32,821 bases of DNA from the NCBI GenBank assembly GCA_937127445.1, contig CAKZLY010000029.1:1-32821 (forward strand), read 5' to 3'. Positions 16,783 to 25,872 of the stretch are shown piece by piece. Position 1 is the first letter of the stretch. Every line of letters starts with the position of its first letter. The stretch is from Eximiradius sp. (GTDB lineage Bacteria > Bacteroidota > Ignavibacteria > Kapaibacteriales > UBA2268). The translations under genes were made by a program, and so were the position numbers. Below the pieces are notes generated by a model, which did not search any database, had not been told where the DNA came from, and saw nothing but the letters and a program-made list of their open reading frames with translations.

Positions 16783-17634
16783 CTAAAATTTCTTAACTCG
16801 AAAATGACAATATGGTTTGTTACCGCTTTTGTTGTAATAATCTTGATGTTTTTCTTCGGCTTCATAAAATGGAGATGTGGGGACAACCTGGGTAACTACA
16901 TTTAGCCCTTTTTCTTTGAGAATATTAATTAATTTCTCAGTAATTTGCTTTTGTTCCTGGTTCAAGTAGAAAACGGCAGAACGATATTGTTCGCCAACAT
17001 CAGGACCCTGGCGATTCAGTTGAGTAGGGTCGTGTATTTCAAAGAATAATTTGCATAATTCTTCAAAGTTTGTTTTTTCGGGGTCGAAGATAATTTCAAT
17101 TGCTTCGGCGTGTCCAGTTGTATTGGAACATACTTCCTGGTAAGTTGGATTTACGGTTTTGCCACCAGTGTAACCAACGCGAGTGCGAAGAACGCCGGGA
17201 GCAGTTTTGAAATAATACTCGACACCCCAGAAGCAACCGGCGGCAAATATAGCTTTTTGGGTTCTGGTAACATTTTCGAAAGGGACAAAGTCCAGAGAAA
17301 TAGAATTAACGCAATGACGGACATTTTTGGAAGTAAGCTGCTCACCAATGAAGACGTGTCCAAGGTGAGCCCCACAATTGGAACATAGAATTTCTGTACG
17401 AACTCCATCAGCATCGGTCTGGCGTTGAATTGCACCTGAGATTTCGTCATCGAATGAAGGCCAACCGCAATGCGAAGCAAATTTATCAGTAGAGCAATAC
17501 AAAGCAGTGCCGCATTGTTTGCAAAGATAAGTGCCTTTTTCAAAGAAATTATTATATTTTCCAGAAAATGGGTATTCAGTTCCTTTGTACAAAATAATTC
17601 TTTGTTCATCTGGTGTTAAATGAGTTGTATTCAT
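16783..17634 (-). CDS. msrBA: Fused methionine sulfoxide reductase, MsrB domain followed by MsrA domain
   Basis: The 283-residue protein repairs both stereoisomers of methionine sulfoxide. MsrB comes first (about 5-120): zinc cysteines C38-x2-C41 and C84-x2-C87, HCGWPSF, and catalytic Cys108 in RHCVNSISLDF, which reduces the R form. MsrA follows (about 126-283): catalytic Cys134 in GCFWGVE for the S form, then GYTGG and HDPTQLNRQGPDVGEQYRS. The order B-A is the reverse of the A-B order in Neisseria PilB and streptococcal MsrAB. The frame opens further up at 17700, adding 22 hydrophobic residues with SFA; the n-region has Glu and no basic residue, so it is a poor signal peptide. The ATG at 17634 has GGAG at nine bases and was preferred; an exported form remains possible. 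Confidence 0.94.
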   Translation of the reverse strand: MNTTHLTPDEQRIILYKGTEYPFSGKYNNFFEKGTYLCKQCGTALYCSTDKFASHCGWPSFDDEISGAIQRQTDADGVRTEILCSNCGAHLGHVFIGEQLTSKNVRHCVNSISLDFVPFENVTRTQKAIFAAGCFWGVEYYFKTAPGVLRTRVGYTGGKTVNPTYQEVCSNTTGHAEAIEIIFDPEKTNFEELCKLFFEIHDPTQLNRQGPDVGEQYRSAVFYLNQEQKQITEKLINILKEKGLNVVTQVVPTSPFYEAEEKHQDYYNKSGNKPYCHFRVKKF

Positions 17635-17831
17635 TATTTGTTTCTCCGCAAAAGAATTAATCAATAATATTTTAATTAATATAATAAATAATTCTAACAT
17701 TACTAAATCTCAAAACTTAAACAAGAATAAGTAACGTAACTAATATTTTGTAATTGTTTAAATGCATCTATTAATTAAATATGTTGATAATTATTTAAGT
17801 CAAGAATATTTAATTTCTCGATAAAAAAATG

Positions 17832-17839
17832 TAATTTTG
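17832..17839 (+). promoter_or_regulatory. Candidate -7 box for smc
   Basis: TAATTTTG, the same box as in the tRNA promoters, lies 36 bases before the smc ATG at 17876. TTT rather than TTG is found 20 bases upstream. The box overlaps the alternative TTG start at 17837, which argues against that codon. Confidence 0.42.
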
Positions 17840-17875
17840 AAGTTTGATTACTTGGAAAGTGAATTAACATCAAAT

Positions 17876-20800
17876 ATGTATTTAAGTAAATTAGAAATAG
17901 TTGGATTTAAATCGTTTGCACAAAAGACACAGCTCAAATTTAATGGCGGAATTTCTGCAATTGTAGGACCGAACGGCTGTGGGAAATCAAATATTGTTGA
18001 TGCTATTCGCTGGGTGTTAGGAGAGCAAAAAACGTCAGTTCTGCGGTCTGATGTTATGGAGAATGTGATTTTCAACGGGACAAAGAATCGCAAGCCGTTA
18101 AGTATGGCGGAAGTTTCATTAACACTTGAAAATACAAAAGGTATATTGCCAAGTGAATATAGTGAAGTTACAGTTACACGACGTTTGTTTCGCAATGGAG
18201 AAAGCGAGTATCTAATCAATAAAAGTAAATGTAGGCTAAAAGACATAATAGAACTATTTATGGATACCGGACTTGGGGCAGATTCGTATTCGGTGATTGA
18301 GCTGAAAATGGTCGAAGCAATTTTGAGCGGTCGCCCCGACGAAAGGCGTGCTTTGTTCGAAGAGGCTGCGGGAATCAAAAAATACAAGCAACGCAGGAAA
18401 GAAGCTGCAAAAAAATTAGAAACAGTGGTCGAAGACATTACTCGTATTCAAGATATTTTGGAAGAAGTTAGGAAAAATGTATCATCTTTGGCACGGCAGG
18501 CTCAAAAAACCAAACGATATAACAATTTAATGTCCGAATATAAAAGTCTCGATAGTTCTATCTTATTGTTCAATTATTCTCTTTTCAATAATAAAGTCGA
18601 AACGTACAAAAATGAACTGATTGAACTGAACAAACAGAAAATCAAAATGGAGTTCGATCTTGGTGAAACCGAAGAATTTCTTCGAAAACTAAAAGAGCGT
18701 TATGCAATAACAGAAGAACAATATAATTTAGTTATCGTAAAAGAAGCAAATCTTCAGGATAAAATCGCAAATTTTGAAAAAGAACTCGCAGTATCGAACG
18801 AGAAACTGAATAATTTAAGCACTTCGAAAGAAAAAATTATTGCTGAAATTGAAAACGCAAAGCAAAGCATACAATCATTGAAAAATGAGGTGCAGGAAAA
18901 CGAAACGCTAATCATCTCAAAAAATAAAATAATTGAAGAACTTGAAGAAAAATTATCGATTAGCAAAGAGAATAGAGAAAACTATTTCAGCGAACTGAGA
19001 CAATTAAAAGAAGAAAGCGATTACTCAAACGAAAAAATCCTTATTTTGCAGAATACTATAAATAGTTTGAAAAATCAGCAAAATCGAAATCTTGATAGAA
19101 AGAAAATGCTTGAGCGAAAGGTTCAGGGTAATTTTGAAGAAGCATCGAGACTGGGAAAACAAATCGAAGAAATTGAGAGAGAACTGTTGAACGCTGATGA
19201 AATGCACAATAAGCTGGAGACCGAATTAACAGACGCGGAAAATTTGCTATCACAAGAAAAAGAAAGGCAAATGGTTCTTCAAAATAGCATTGACAGCGTA
19301 AAACACAAGTTGAACGATAGAAAAAATGCTCTTTCCGCAAGAAAAAACACACTTGATTATTTGAAATCAATTGTTGATACAAATCAAACAGCACAGTTTC
19401 TTATCACTTCAACGGGTTGGAGCAATTCAGAGGACAAAAATCAACTTGCTGAACTTGTGGCAACAGACGATGAGTATATAACACCATTAGTTTCTATATT
19501 GAACTATATTGGTGATTATTTTGTAGTTGAGGGCGTTGATGAGGCAACCAAAGCAATTAATTTGCTGAAAGAAACGAAAAAAGGTCAAGCGTCATTTATA
19601 ACAAAAGAGATAATTACAGGCAATAATGTAGAAATTAGTGATACTGTGGAAGGAAGGTCAGTTTATGAAGTTATCCGTGCTGAAACGAAAATCATTGAGT
19701 TTCTAAAAAATATTCTTGGGAATTGCTTGATTGCTGAAACAGATGAAATTGCACTAAAATTGGTCAAGGAAAGTATCTGTGACTGCTGCGCTTCGAAAAC
19801 TGGATTGTTTGTTCACAAATCAGGTTATATTTTTGGTGGATCGGAACAAAAGAATAAGCAAAGTAAGATTGGTAGAAAAGAAAAAATTGAGAAAACACAA
19901 GAAGAGATAGACAAAATTTCGAAGGAAATCGAATTACTAAATGAAGAGCTAAGAAACTTAAATGAGGAACTGTCATTGATTGATTTGCCATCGCTTACTT
20001 CAAATGTAAAACAAGCAGAAACAAGATTGAAGAATTTTGAACAAAAAATATCGCAAACAAAGCTTCAAAAACAAGCATTAGAACAAAGCTTAGCTATAGT
20101 TAATCAAAGCAACTCACAAATTGAACAAGAACTTGAAGAACTTGAAGCCGAAATTATTACTATGCAAAGCCAGATTGACAATGCGATGGACGCACTCTCA
20201 AAAGAAAAAGAAGAATATAATGCGATTCAATCAAATTTAGCGAAAGTTGAAATAAAAGTAAAGAATTACGACAGTGAAATACGTTCGATTGAAATTGAAC
20301 TAACAAAATTACATTCTGAACGAAGTTCTTGTGAAAACGACATAAAAAGAATATCTAACAACATTAAATCTTTTGAAAACAAAATCAAAGAAAAAGAAGA
20401 TGAATTGCTGAATGGGGACAAAATTGCCATCGAATTGAAAGAGAAAATTGAAAAAATTTCGGGTGAACTTGTTCAGTTGCGAGAAGAATACGAACAACTG
20501 GTGGACAGAAATCATAAATTGGTAACAGAAAAGAACTCAATTAATGAGCAAATCAATCAATATTCAGAAGCGATAAATGCTTTGAGACTTCAATATGATA
20601 AATTGAAGGAACAAATACATCAAACGGACATAAAGATAAGTGAAATTAATGTGCAGGTAAATTCAATCAAAGATAGATTAAGTGAAGATTTTAGAATAAG
20701 TTGTGATGAAGCTCTGCCACCAATACCCGAAGATTTTGATATAAATATTGCAAAAGAAAAGGTAGTCGAACTAAAAAACAAGCTTGCATCATTAGGAAAT

Positions 20801-21403
20801 GTTAATTTTCTGGCTCTGGAAGAATACGAGAAGGAATCAGAAAGATTGAATTTCTACGAAAATCAGATAAATGATTTGCTTAATTCCGAAAAAACGCTCA
20901 AAGAAACAATTGCAGAGATAAATCAAGCTGCGGAAAAGAATTTTTCAGAAACATTTAATAAAATACACGAGAATTTCAAAAGATTATTCAAAACTCTATT
21001 CGGTGAGGAAGGAGAATCTGAACTAAAAATAGACGAAGGAAAATTGTTAGAAACTGATATTGAGATTATTGCGAAACCACCGAACAAACGCCCTATAACC
21101 ATAGAGCAGCTTTCGCAAGGAGAAAAAACTTTAACAGCGATAGCATTGCTTTTTGCTATCTATCTGGTAAAGCCATCGCCTTTTTGTATATTAGACGAGG
21201 TGGATGCTCCACTTGATGATGCGAACGTAGATAAATTTTTAAATTTAATAAAAGAATTTAGTAATAATACTCAATTTATAATTGTAACTCATAATAAAAA
21301 GACTATGTCGGCAGCAAATACATTATATGGGATAACGATGCAAGAAGTAGGAGTGTCGAAGACTGTATCTGTATCTCTTGAAAAAGTGGAAAACTTGCTA
21401 TAA
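17876..21403 (+). CDS. smc: Chromosome segregation ATPase SMC
   Basis: The 1175-residue protein has the complete SMC layout: N-terminal ATPase half starting MYLSKLEIVGFKSFA with Walker A GPNGCGKSN (about 31-39), a long coiled coil (about 165-510), the hinge (about 520-660, from LVATDDEYITPLVSILNYIG to GYIFGGSEQ), the returning coiled coil (to about 1010), and the C-terminal half with signature LSQGEKTLTAIALLFAI (about 1079) and Walker B FCILDEVDAPLDD (about 1103). It compacts and helps to segregate the chromosome with ScpA and ScpB, which are not here. The ABC signature is LSQGE rather than LSGGE, which I recall as common in this phylum. The ATG at 17876 was chosen because the longer TTG frame overlaps the -7 box; no Shine-Dalgarno is at good spacing. 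Confidence 0.97.
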   Translation: MYLSKLEIVGFKSFAQKTQLKFNGGISAIVGPNGCGKSNIVDAIRWVLGEQKTSVLRSDVMENVIFNGTKNRKPLSMAEVSLTLENTKGILPSEYSEVTVTRRLFRNGESEYLINKSKCRLKDIIELFMDTGLGADSYSVIELKMVEAILSGRPDERRALFEEAAGIKKYKQRRKEAAKKLETVVEDITRIQDILEEVRKNVSSLARQAQKTKRYNNLMSEYKSLDSSILLFNYSLFNNKVETYKNELIELNKQKIKMEFDLGETEEFLRKLKERYAITEEQYNLVIVKEANLQDKIANFEKELAVSNEKLNNLSTSKEKIIAEIENAKQSIQSLKNEVQENETLIISKNKIIEELEEKLSISKENRENYFSELRQLKEESDYSNEKILILQNTINSLKNQQNRNLDRKKMLERKVQGNFEEASRLGKQIEEIERELLNADEMHNKLETELTDAENLLSQEKERQMVLQNSIDSVKHKLNDRKNALSARKNTLDYLKSIVDTNQTAQFLITSTGWSNSEDKNQLAELVATDDEYITPLVSILNYIGDYFVVEGVDEATKAINLLKETKKGQASFITKEIITGNNVEISDTVEGRSVYEVIRAETKIIEFLKNILGNCLIAETDEIALKLVKESICDCCASKTGLFVHKSGYIFGGSEQKNKQSKIGRKEKIEKTQEEIDKISKEIELLNEELRNLNEELSLIDLPSLTSNVKQAETRLKNFEQKISQTKLQKQALEQSLAIVNQSNSQIEQELEELEAEIITMQSQIDNAMDALSKEKEEYNAIQSNLAKVEIKVKNYDSEIRSIEIELTKLHSERSSCENDIKRISNNIKSFENKIKEKEDELLNGDKIAIELKEKIEKISGELVQLREEYEQLVDRNHKLVTEKNSINEQINQYSEAINALRLQYDKLKEQIHQTDIKISEINVQVNSIKDRLSEDFRISCDEALPPIPEDFDINIAKEKVVELKNKLASLGNVNFLALEEYEKESERLNFYENQINDLLNSEKTLKETIAEINQAAEKNFSETFNKIHENFKRLFKTLFGEEGESELKIDEGKLLETDIEIIAKPPNKRPITIEQLSQGEKTLTAIALLFAIYLVKPSPFCILDEVDAPLDDANVDKFLNLIKEFSNNTQFIIVTHNKKTMSAANTLYGITMQEVGVSKTVSVSLEKVENLL

Positions 21404-21483
21404 ATAAAATTTGGAAAAAAAATAAAAAGTCTGTAAATTGCAAATTCATATTTTGTAAAAATTATAAGATTTTGAGGATAAAA

Positions 21484-21792
21484 ATGTTGGTAGCGTTAGT
21501 AGAAATAGCCGGTCAACAATACGAAGTAACTGAAAAAGCTCAGCTTGTAGTACCTCATTTGCAGGGCGAAGTTGGAGAAACTGTTGAGTTCGATAAAATT
21601 CTGCTGAAGAACAAAGATGGCAATATCGAAGTTGGTTCTCCATATGTAGAAGGCAGGGTGAAAGCTACAATAATGGAACACGCCAAAGGCAAAAAAGTTT
21701 TGGTATTTCACAAAAAACGTCGCAAAGGATATCGTAAGCTGAATGGATTTCGCCCAATGTTTACTAAAATTGAAGTAAATAGCATCAATTAA
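21484..21792 (+). CDS. rplU: 50S ribosomal protein L21
   Basis: The 102-residue product matches L21 end to end: [24 protein letters not shown]-like beta strands around [13 protein letters not shown], and the C-terminal [24 protein letters not shown] that contacts 23S rRNA. The ATG at 21484 has GAGG six bases upstream; the longer TTG frame at 21472 would overlap this site and was rejected. It precedes rpmA by 29 bases in the usual rplU-rpmA pair. Position 80 bases after smc suggests possible read-through. Confidence 0.98.
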   Translation: MLVALVEIAGQQYEVTEKAQLVVPHLQGEVGETVEFDKILLKNKDGNIEVGSPYVEGRVKATIMEHAKGKKVLVFHKKRRKGYRKLNGFRPMFTKIEVNSIN

Positions 21793-21821
21793 GGAAAGAA
21801 TTAATTTTAATAGAGGTAATT

Positions 21822-22079
21822 ATGGCTCATAAAAAAGGTGGTGGCTCATCGAAGAACGGACGCGATTCAAATCCACAGTATCGCGGTGTAAAAGTTTTCG
21901 GTGGTCAAAAAGTTATTGCAGGCAATATTATTGTTCGCCAATGTGGAACTAAATACCATCCAGGGAAAAACGTAGGACTTGGAAAAGATTATACAATTTT
22001 CTCATTGATTGATGGTATTGTTAAATTTGAGAATAAAGACAAAACAAGAAAGAAAGTTTCTGTTTATCCAATTAATTAA
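21822..22079 (+). CDS. rpmA: 50S ribosomal protein L27
   Basis: The 85-residue product begins directly with [17 protein letters not shown], the flexible tail that reaches the peptidyl transferase centre, with no cleavable N-terminal extension of the Firmicutes kind. [27 protein letters not shown] is the family core. AGAGG precedes the ATG. The operon ends at a strong terminator 20 bases after the stop. Confidence 0.98.
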   Translation: MAHKKGGGSSKNGRDSNPQYRGVKVFGGQKVIAGNIIVRQCGTKYHPGKNVGLGKDYTIFSLIDGIVKFENKDKTRKKVSVYPIN

Positions 22080-22097
22080 TTCACTCTCTACTTGCAA

Positions 22098-22126
22098 AAA
22101 AGCCCGGCTAAATTAGTCGGGCTTTT
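22098..22126. terminator. Bidirectional terminator between rpmA and the SOD gene
   Basis: AAAAGCCCGGCT and AGTCGGGCTTTT pair over 12 positions (one G-U) around a five-base loop. T-rich tails lie on both sides, so it can end both the rightward rplU-rpmA and the leftward SOD transcripts. Confidence 0.93.
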
Positions 22127-22146
22127 ATTTTTATTATTGCGACTAA

Positions 22147-22857
22147 TTAAAAATTCTTTTCGAAGATTGATTGAACGAATTCCCAGTTTATAACGTTGAA
22201 GAAGTTCTCCACATATTCGTTGCGACGGTTCTGATATTTCAAGTAGTAAGCGTGTTCCCAAACATCGAGACCAAGAATAGGAAGTCCATTTACCTCTGCT
22301 ACATCCATAAGCGGATTATCCTGATTTGGAGTTGAGGTTACAACAAGTTTCCCGTCTTGAATAATTAACCAAGCCCAACCAGAACCGAACCTTCCCATAG
22401 CTGCTTTCGAAAATTCTGCTTTGAAGTTATCGAAAGAGCCGAAATCTTTGTTGATTTGCTCCAAAAGTTTTCCAGATGCAGTTTTTGAAGAATTTCCGGA
22501 AAGAAGTTTCCAAAAGAAAGCGTGATTCCAGTGACCACCACCGTTATTGCGAACAGCAACGGGGTATTTCGAAACATTAGCAAGAAGTTCATCAAGACTT
22601 AATTTTTCCATTTCAGTTCCGGCAATAGCATTGTTCAGATTTGTTACGTATGCTTGATGGTGCTTGGTGTGGTGAATTTCCATAGTACGAGAGTCGATAT
22701 AAGGTTCTAATGCATCATAAGAATAACCAAGTTCGGGAAGAAGATATTTCCCGGCGTCGTCTTTTGAAAAATTAAGATTAAGCTTTTCTGAGAAAGAAGC
22801 GAATGAAGAGTTCGATAACATAATAACACCCATTAAAATTAATTTTACATACTTCAC
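22147..22857 (-). CDS. Exported Mn/Fe superoxide dismutase
   Basis: The 236-residue protein is a Mn/Fe-family superoxide dismutase with an added N-terminal signal peptide ([19 protein letters not shown], cleavage after residue 20). Metal ligands are visible: His62 in MEIHHTKHH, the His in [11 protein letters not shown], and Asp and His in [16 protein letters not shown] and NQDNPLM favour the manganese or cambialistic type over strict iron SOD. Most family members are cytoplasmic; the leader suggests periplasmic or surface protection from superoxide. The start is GTG at 22857 with AGGAG nine bases upstream. It is a single gene, divergent from sucD. Confidence 0.95.
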   Translation of the reverse strand: MKYVKLILMGVIMLSNSSFASFSEKLNLNFSKDDAGKYLLPELGYSYDALEPYIDSRTMEIHHTKHHQAYVTNLNNAIAGTEMEKLSLDELLANVSKYPVAVRNNGGGHWNHAFFWKLLSGNSSKTASGKLLEQINKDFGSFDNFKAEFSKAAMGRFGSGWAWLIIQDGKLVVTSTPNQDNPLMDVAEVNGLPILGLDVWEHAYYLKYQNRRNEYVENFFNVINWEFVQSIFEKNF

Positions 22858-23052
22858 AATTAGTTTCTCCTAATTTCAATGTTAGAGACGCTTAATTTTT
22901 AATAAAATTTTATTATATTAAAAATTTTTTTTAGTTACATTTTATTAAAAAATGGGGAATTTTAATTTGCTATATTCACAATAATTTTTTATCATATACT
23001 TTATACTACTGTTTTAAGATTAGATGTTAAATAAAAAATCATAGAGGGTAAA

Positions 23053-24006
23053 ATGAGTATTCTTGTTGACAAAAAGACAAAATTAATAGTTCAGGGAATA
23101 ACTGGTTCGGAAGGCACATATCACACATCTCAAATGATTGAGTACGGGACTCAGGTAGTTGCAGGAGTAACTCCAGGAAAGGGAGGAACAATGTTTGGAG
23201 GCAAAGGCGAGATAAAATTTGATTACGAGATTCCGGTTTACAACACAGTTAAAGAAGCAGTTGAAGCAACTGGTGCAAATGCAAGTGTGATATTTGTTCC
23301 GCCAGTTGCCGCAGCAGATGCTATTCTTGAAGCAATTGATGCAAAAATACCGCTAATTGTATGCATTACTGAGGGAATTCCTGTTCGTGATATGATAAAA
23401 GTTAAGGCAGCTCTTGAAAATTCTTCATCTCGATTGATTGGGCCAAATTGTCCTGGAATAATAACTCCGGGAGAAACAAAAATAGGTATTATGCCGGGCT
23501 ATATTCACAAGAAAGGAAAAGTAGGTGTTGTTTCTCGAAGTGGTACCTTGACTTACGAGGCGGTTAATCAGCTAAGTGAACTGAAAATAGGACAATCAAC
23601 CTGTATTGGAGTTGGTGGCGACCCAATAATTGGCACACAATTTATTGATGTATTAGAACTTTTCAACAGCGACAATAAAACTGAAGCAATTGTAATGATT
23701 GGTGAAATTGGCGGAAATGCAGAGGAAATGGCAGCCGAATACATAAAGAAAAATGTTAAAAAACCAGTAATTGGATTTATTGCGGGACGCACTGCTCCTC
23801 CGGGACGACGTATGGGACACGCTGGTGCTATTATTTCTGGTGGGAAAGGAACGGCTGAAGAAAAAATTGCTGCTATGAAAGATGCAGGTATTATTGTGGT
23901 CGATTCCCCAGCAGACATTGGGATTACTGTTAAGAAAGTTCTTGATGGTATTTCTATTAAAAAGAAAATTGCTGCAAAAAGAAAGAGTAAGATAGCAGCA
24001 AAATAG
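23053..24006 (+). CDS. sucD: Succinyl-CoA synthetase (ADP/GDP-forming), alpha subunit
   Basis: The 317-residue subunit binds CoA through an N-terminal Rossmann domain ([20 protein letters not shown], ending about residue 125) and carries the phosphorylated His in [10 protein letters not shown] (about 255). [15 protein letters not shown] and [15 protein letters not shown] are family signatures. It forms succinyl-CoA or succinate plus ATP in the citric acid cycle, together with SucC, which is not nearby. A Lys/Ala-rich tail of about 20 residues ([15 protein letters not shown]) extends the usual C-terminus. GAGGG precedes the ATG. A terminator follows. Confidence 0.97.
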   Translation: MSILVDKKTKLIVQGITGSEGTYHTSQMIEYGTQVVAGVTPGKGGTMFGGKGEIKFDYEIPVYNTVKEAVEATGANASVIFVPPVAAADAILEAIDAKIPLIVCITEGIPVRDMIKVKAALENSSSRLIGPNCPGIITPGETKIGIMPGYIHKKGKVGVVSRSGTLTYEAVNQLSELKIGQSTCIGVGGDPIIGTQFIDVLELFNSDNKTEAIVMIGEIGGNAEEMAAEYIKKNVKKPVIGFIAGRTAPPGRRMGHAGAIISGGKGTAEEKIAAMKDAGIIVVDSPADIGITVKKVLDGISIKKKIAAKRKSKIAAK

Positions 24007-24038
24007 TTTGTTATTGAGCATTATTATTTATAAAAAAC

Positions 24039-24078
24039 AAAATCTTCTCACTTAAATAGAATTGTGAGAAGATTTTTT
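24039..24078 (+). terminator. Intrinsic terminator after sucD
   Basis: AAAATCTTCTCAC and GTGAGAAGATTTT form a perfect 13-base stem around a 12-base loop, followed by further T. It isolates sucD from the grpE operon. Confidence 0.9.
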
Positions 24079-24144
24079 ATGTAAAAATATCTTTTTCATT
24101 TATATAATGGATTAAAATTTAATGATGTGTATCCTTAGAAGAGC

Positions 24145-24152
24145 AAATTTTG
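24145..24152 (+). promoter_or_regulatory. Possible -7 box for the grpE-hslO-lon operon
   Basis: AAATTTTG matches TAnnTTTG at seven of the eight positions. ATG stands where TTG is expected 20 bases upstream. No CIRCE-type inverted repeat was seen in the 165 bases before grpE. Confidence 0.25.
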
Positions 24153-24243
24153 TAAGATTATTACAAATAGATTAATAAAAGGTAAATCAAACTAATTCGT
24201 CTTAATGTTTTTGGAGTTGTTGAAAAGTTCGAACGGAGGAAAA

Positions 24244-24939
24244 ATGGAAGGGAAAAGTTCGAAAAAGCCTTTGCGTCAGGCACTGGACACAGAAAAAGAT
24301 TTGTTGAACACTTATAAAAAACAGGAGGAACAAAAAGTGAAAAAAATGGGAGAAGAAGCCAAGATAATGGAAGAAAGTCAAAACGAGCAGAACATTGAGA
24401 ATCAAAATGAAAAAAGTCAATCAGAAGATAGTAACAAAAACATTATTGAAGAGCTATCCAATATAGCACTTGATAAAATTTCAGAAATTGAGGAATTAAA
24501 AACAGAGAGAGACTATCTAAAAGACCAGTTGGTAAGGAAAGTCGCCGAAATTGAAAACCAAAGGAAAAGACACCTGAAAGAAAAACAAGAGCTTATAGAT
24601 TTTGCAAACGAGCAACTACTTGGGAAAATGATAGAACTGCTTGATTACTTCGAACAAGCAGTTGATGCATCGAACAAAACGACAGATATTGAAGCATTAC
24701 GCACAGGACTGGAAATGTTATACCAGAAAGCAATAAAATTATTCGAAGAGCAAGGTGTAAAGAAAATGGACGATGCAACTGGCAAGCCATTCGATGTTAA
24801 TTATCACGATGCAATTCTGGCAATGAACTCCGATAAAGAAGAGGGTACTGTCTTGCAAGTGGCACAACCCGGATATATGTATAAGGACAAGGTGCTACGT
24901 CACGCAAGAGTGATCACTTCAAGCAGACAATCTAACTAA
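24244..24939 (+). CDS. grpE: Nucleotide exchange factor GrpE
   Basis: The frame gives 231 residues from the ATG at 24244. After a charged, low-complexity N-terminus (to about 80) there is a long coiled-coil helix (IEELKTERDYLKDQLVRKVAEIENQRKRH) and the C-terminal head with GVKKMDDATGKPFDVNYHDAI and VLRHARVI, the DnaK-facing part. GrpE releases ADP from DnaK. Two starts look usable: ATG 24244 behind GGAGG at short spacing (four bases), and an in-frame GTG at 24337 behind AGGAGG at eight bases, which gives 200 residues, closer to the family's usual length. dnaK and dnaJ are absent here. hslO follows after 13 bases. Confidence 0.92.
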   Translation: MEGKSSKKPLRQALDTEKDLLNTYKKQEEQKVKKMGEEAKIMEESQNEQNIENQNEKSQSEDSNKNIIEELSNIALDKISEIEELKTERDYLKDQLVRKVAEIENQRKRHLKEKQELIDFANEQLLGKMIELLDYFEQAVDASNKTTDIEALRTGLEMLYQKAIKLFEEQGVKKMDDATGKPFDVNYHDAILAMNSDKEEGTVLQVAQPGYMYKDKVLRHARVITSSRQSN

Positions 24940-24952
24940 TAGGTGAAATCGG

Positions 24953-25861
24953 ATGAGTTTACAGAGCATAAAGGAAAGTTTTGCAAAACGAGATAGAGTA
25001 GTACGCGTTCTATCAAAGGACGGGTATTTTAGGGGGGTAGCAATCAAAAATACTAGTATGGCTATTGATGCACAAGCAAGGCACAATTTAGAAGCGATAC
25101 CGGCTTTCTTTCTGGCTAAGACATTAGCAGCTTCAACCTTGCTTTCGGCATTTCTTAAAGGTGAGGAACGAGTAAGCATAGAAATAGACGGTTCGAATTA
25201 TATTAAAAAGATATATTCAGAGTCTATTCAAGTTGGTGAGACGCGTGGATTTATTCGAGTGGATAATAAATATGACAGTAGCAAATTACACTCTATAGAC
25301 GATGTGATAGGAAAAGGTAAAATAAAGGTGTCGAGAATTTTATACAACAAGACCGAACCAATCATAGGTATTACAGAATTAGCACAAGGCGATATTTCAA
25401 CTGATTTAGCATATTATTTCAGCCAATCAGAGCAAATACCATCGGCAGTTCTGTTGGATGCTTCAATAGACGACAACGGGAAAATACTACAATCGGGCGG
25501 ACTAATTATTCAAGCGATGCCACAAGCACCTTTAAAGGAAATAGTAAGAATTACAGAGCAACTTTATGAGCTACCACCAATTTCTCAACTTTTAGCCGAT
25601 GGACACACTATCGAGGGAATTATTCGTCAAGCAACTAATTTTGAGTTCGAAATAGTCAAGCACTCACCAGTTGATTTTTATTGTCGATGTTCGAAGGAGG
25701 GATTTCTCAGTCATCTGGTGGCACTTGGTGCTGACGAAATTCGCAATATGCAAAAGGAAGGGCATACTGAACTGGTATGCCAGTATTGTAGCGAAAAATA
25801 TATTATTGATGATAATGATTTTGCGAGAATATTAATGGAAATTCAGGCAAAAAATAATTAG
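24953..25861 (+). CDS. hslO: Redox-regulated chaperone Hsp33
   Basis: The 302-residue protein has the Hsp33 fold. The C-terminal redox switch is intact: Cys244-x-Cys246 and Cys276-x2-Cys279 bind zinc when reduced, and form disulfides on oxidation that turn on holdase activity. Other signatures are QAGGLIIQ-like QSGGLIIQAMPQAP and the LADGHTIE linker region. It acts in the cytoplasm on proteins unfolding under oxidative stress. It lies between grpE and lon with gaps of 13 and 11 bases, so the three are almost certainly one transcript. The ATG has AGGTG upstream. Confidence 0.97.
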   Translation: MSLQSIKESFAKRDRVVRVLSKDGYFRGVAIKNTSMAIDAQARHNLEAIPAFFLAKTLAASTLLSAFLKGEERVSIEIDGSNYIKKIYSESIQVGETRGFIRVDNKYDSSKLHSIDDVIGKGKIKVSRILYNKTEPIIGITELAQGDISTDLAYYFSQSEQIPSAVLLDASIDDNGKILQSGGLIIQAMPQAPLKEIVRITEQLYELPPISQLLADGHTIEGIIRQATNFEFEIVKHSPVDFYCRCSKEGFLSHLVALGADEIRNMQKEGHTELVCQYCSEKYIIDDNDFARILMEIQAKNN

Positions 25862-25872
25862 GAGTAATCGAT

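Noticed and set aside
24079-24243. CIRCE (HrcA operator) before grpE
   Set aside because: No TTAGCACTC-N9-GAGTGCTAA-like inverted repeat was found.
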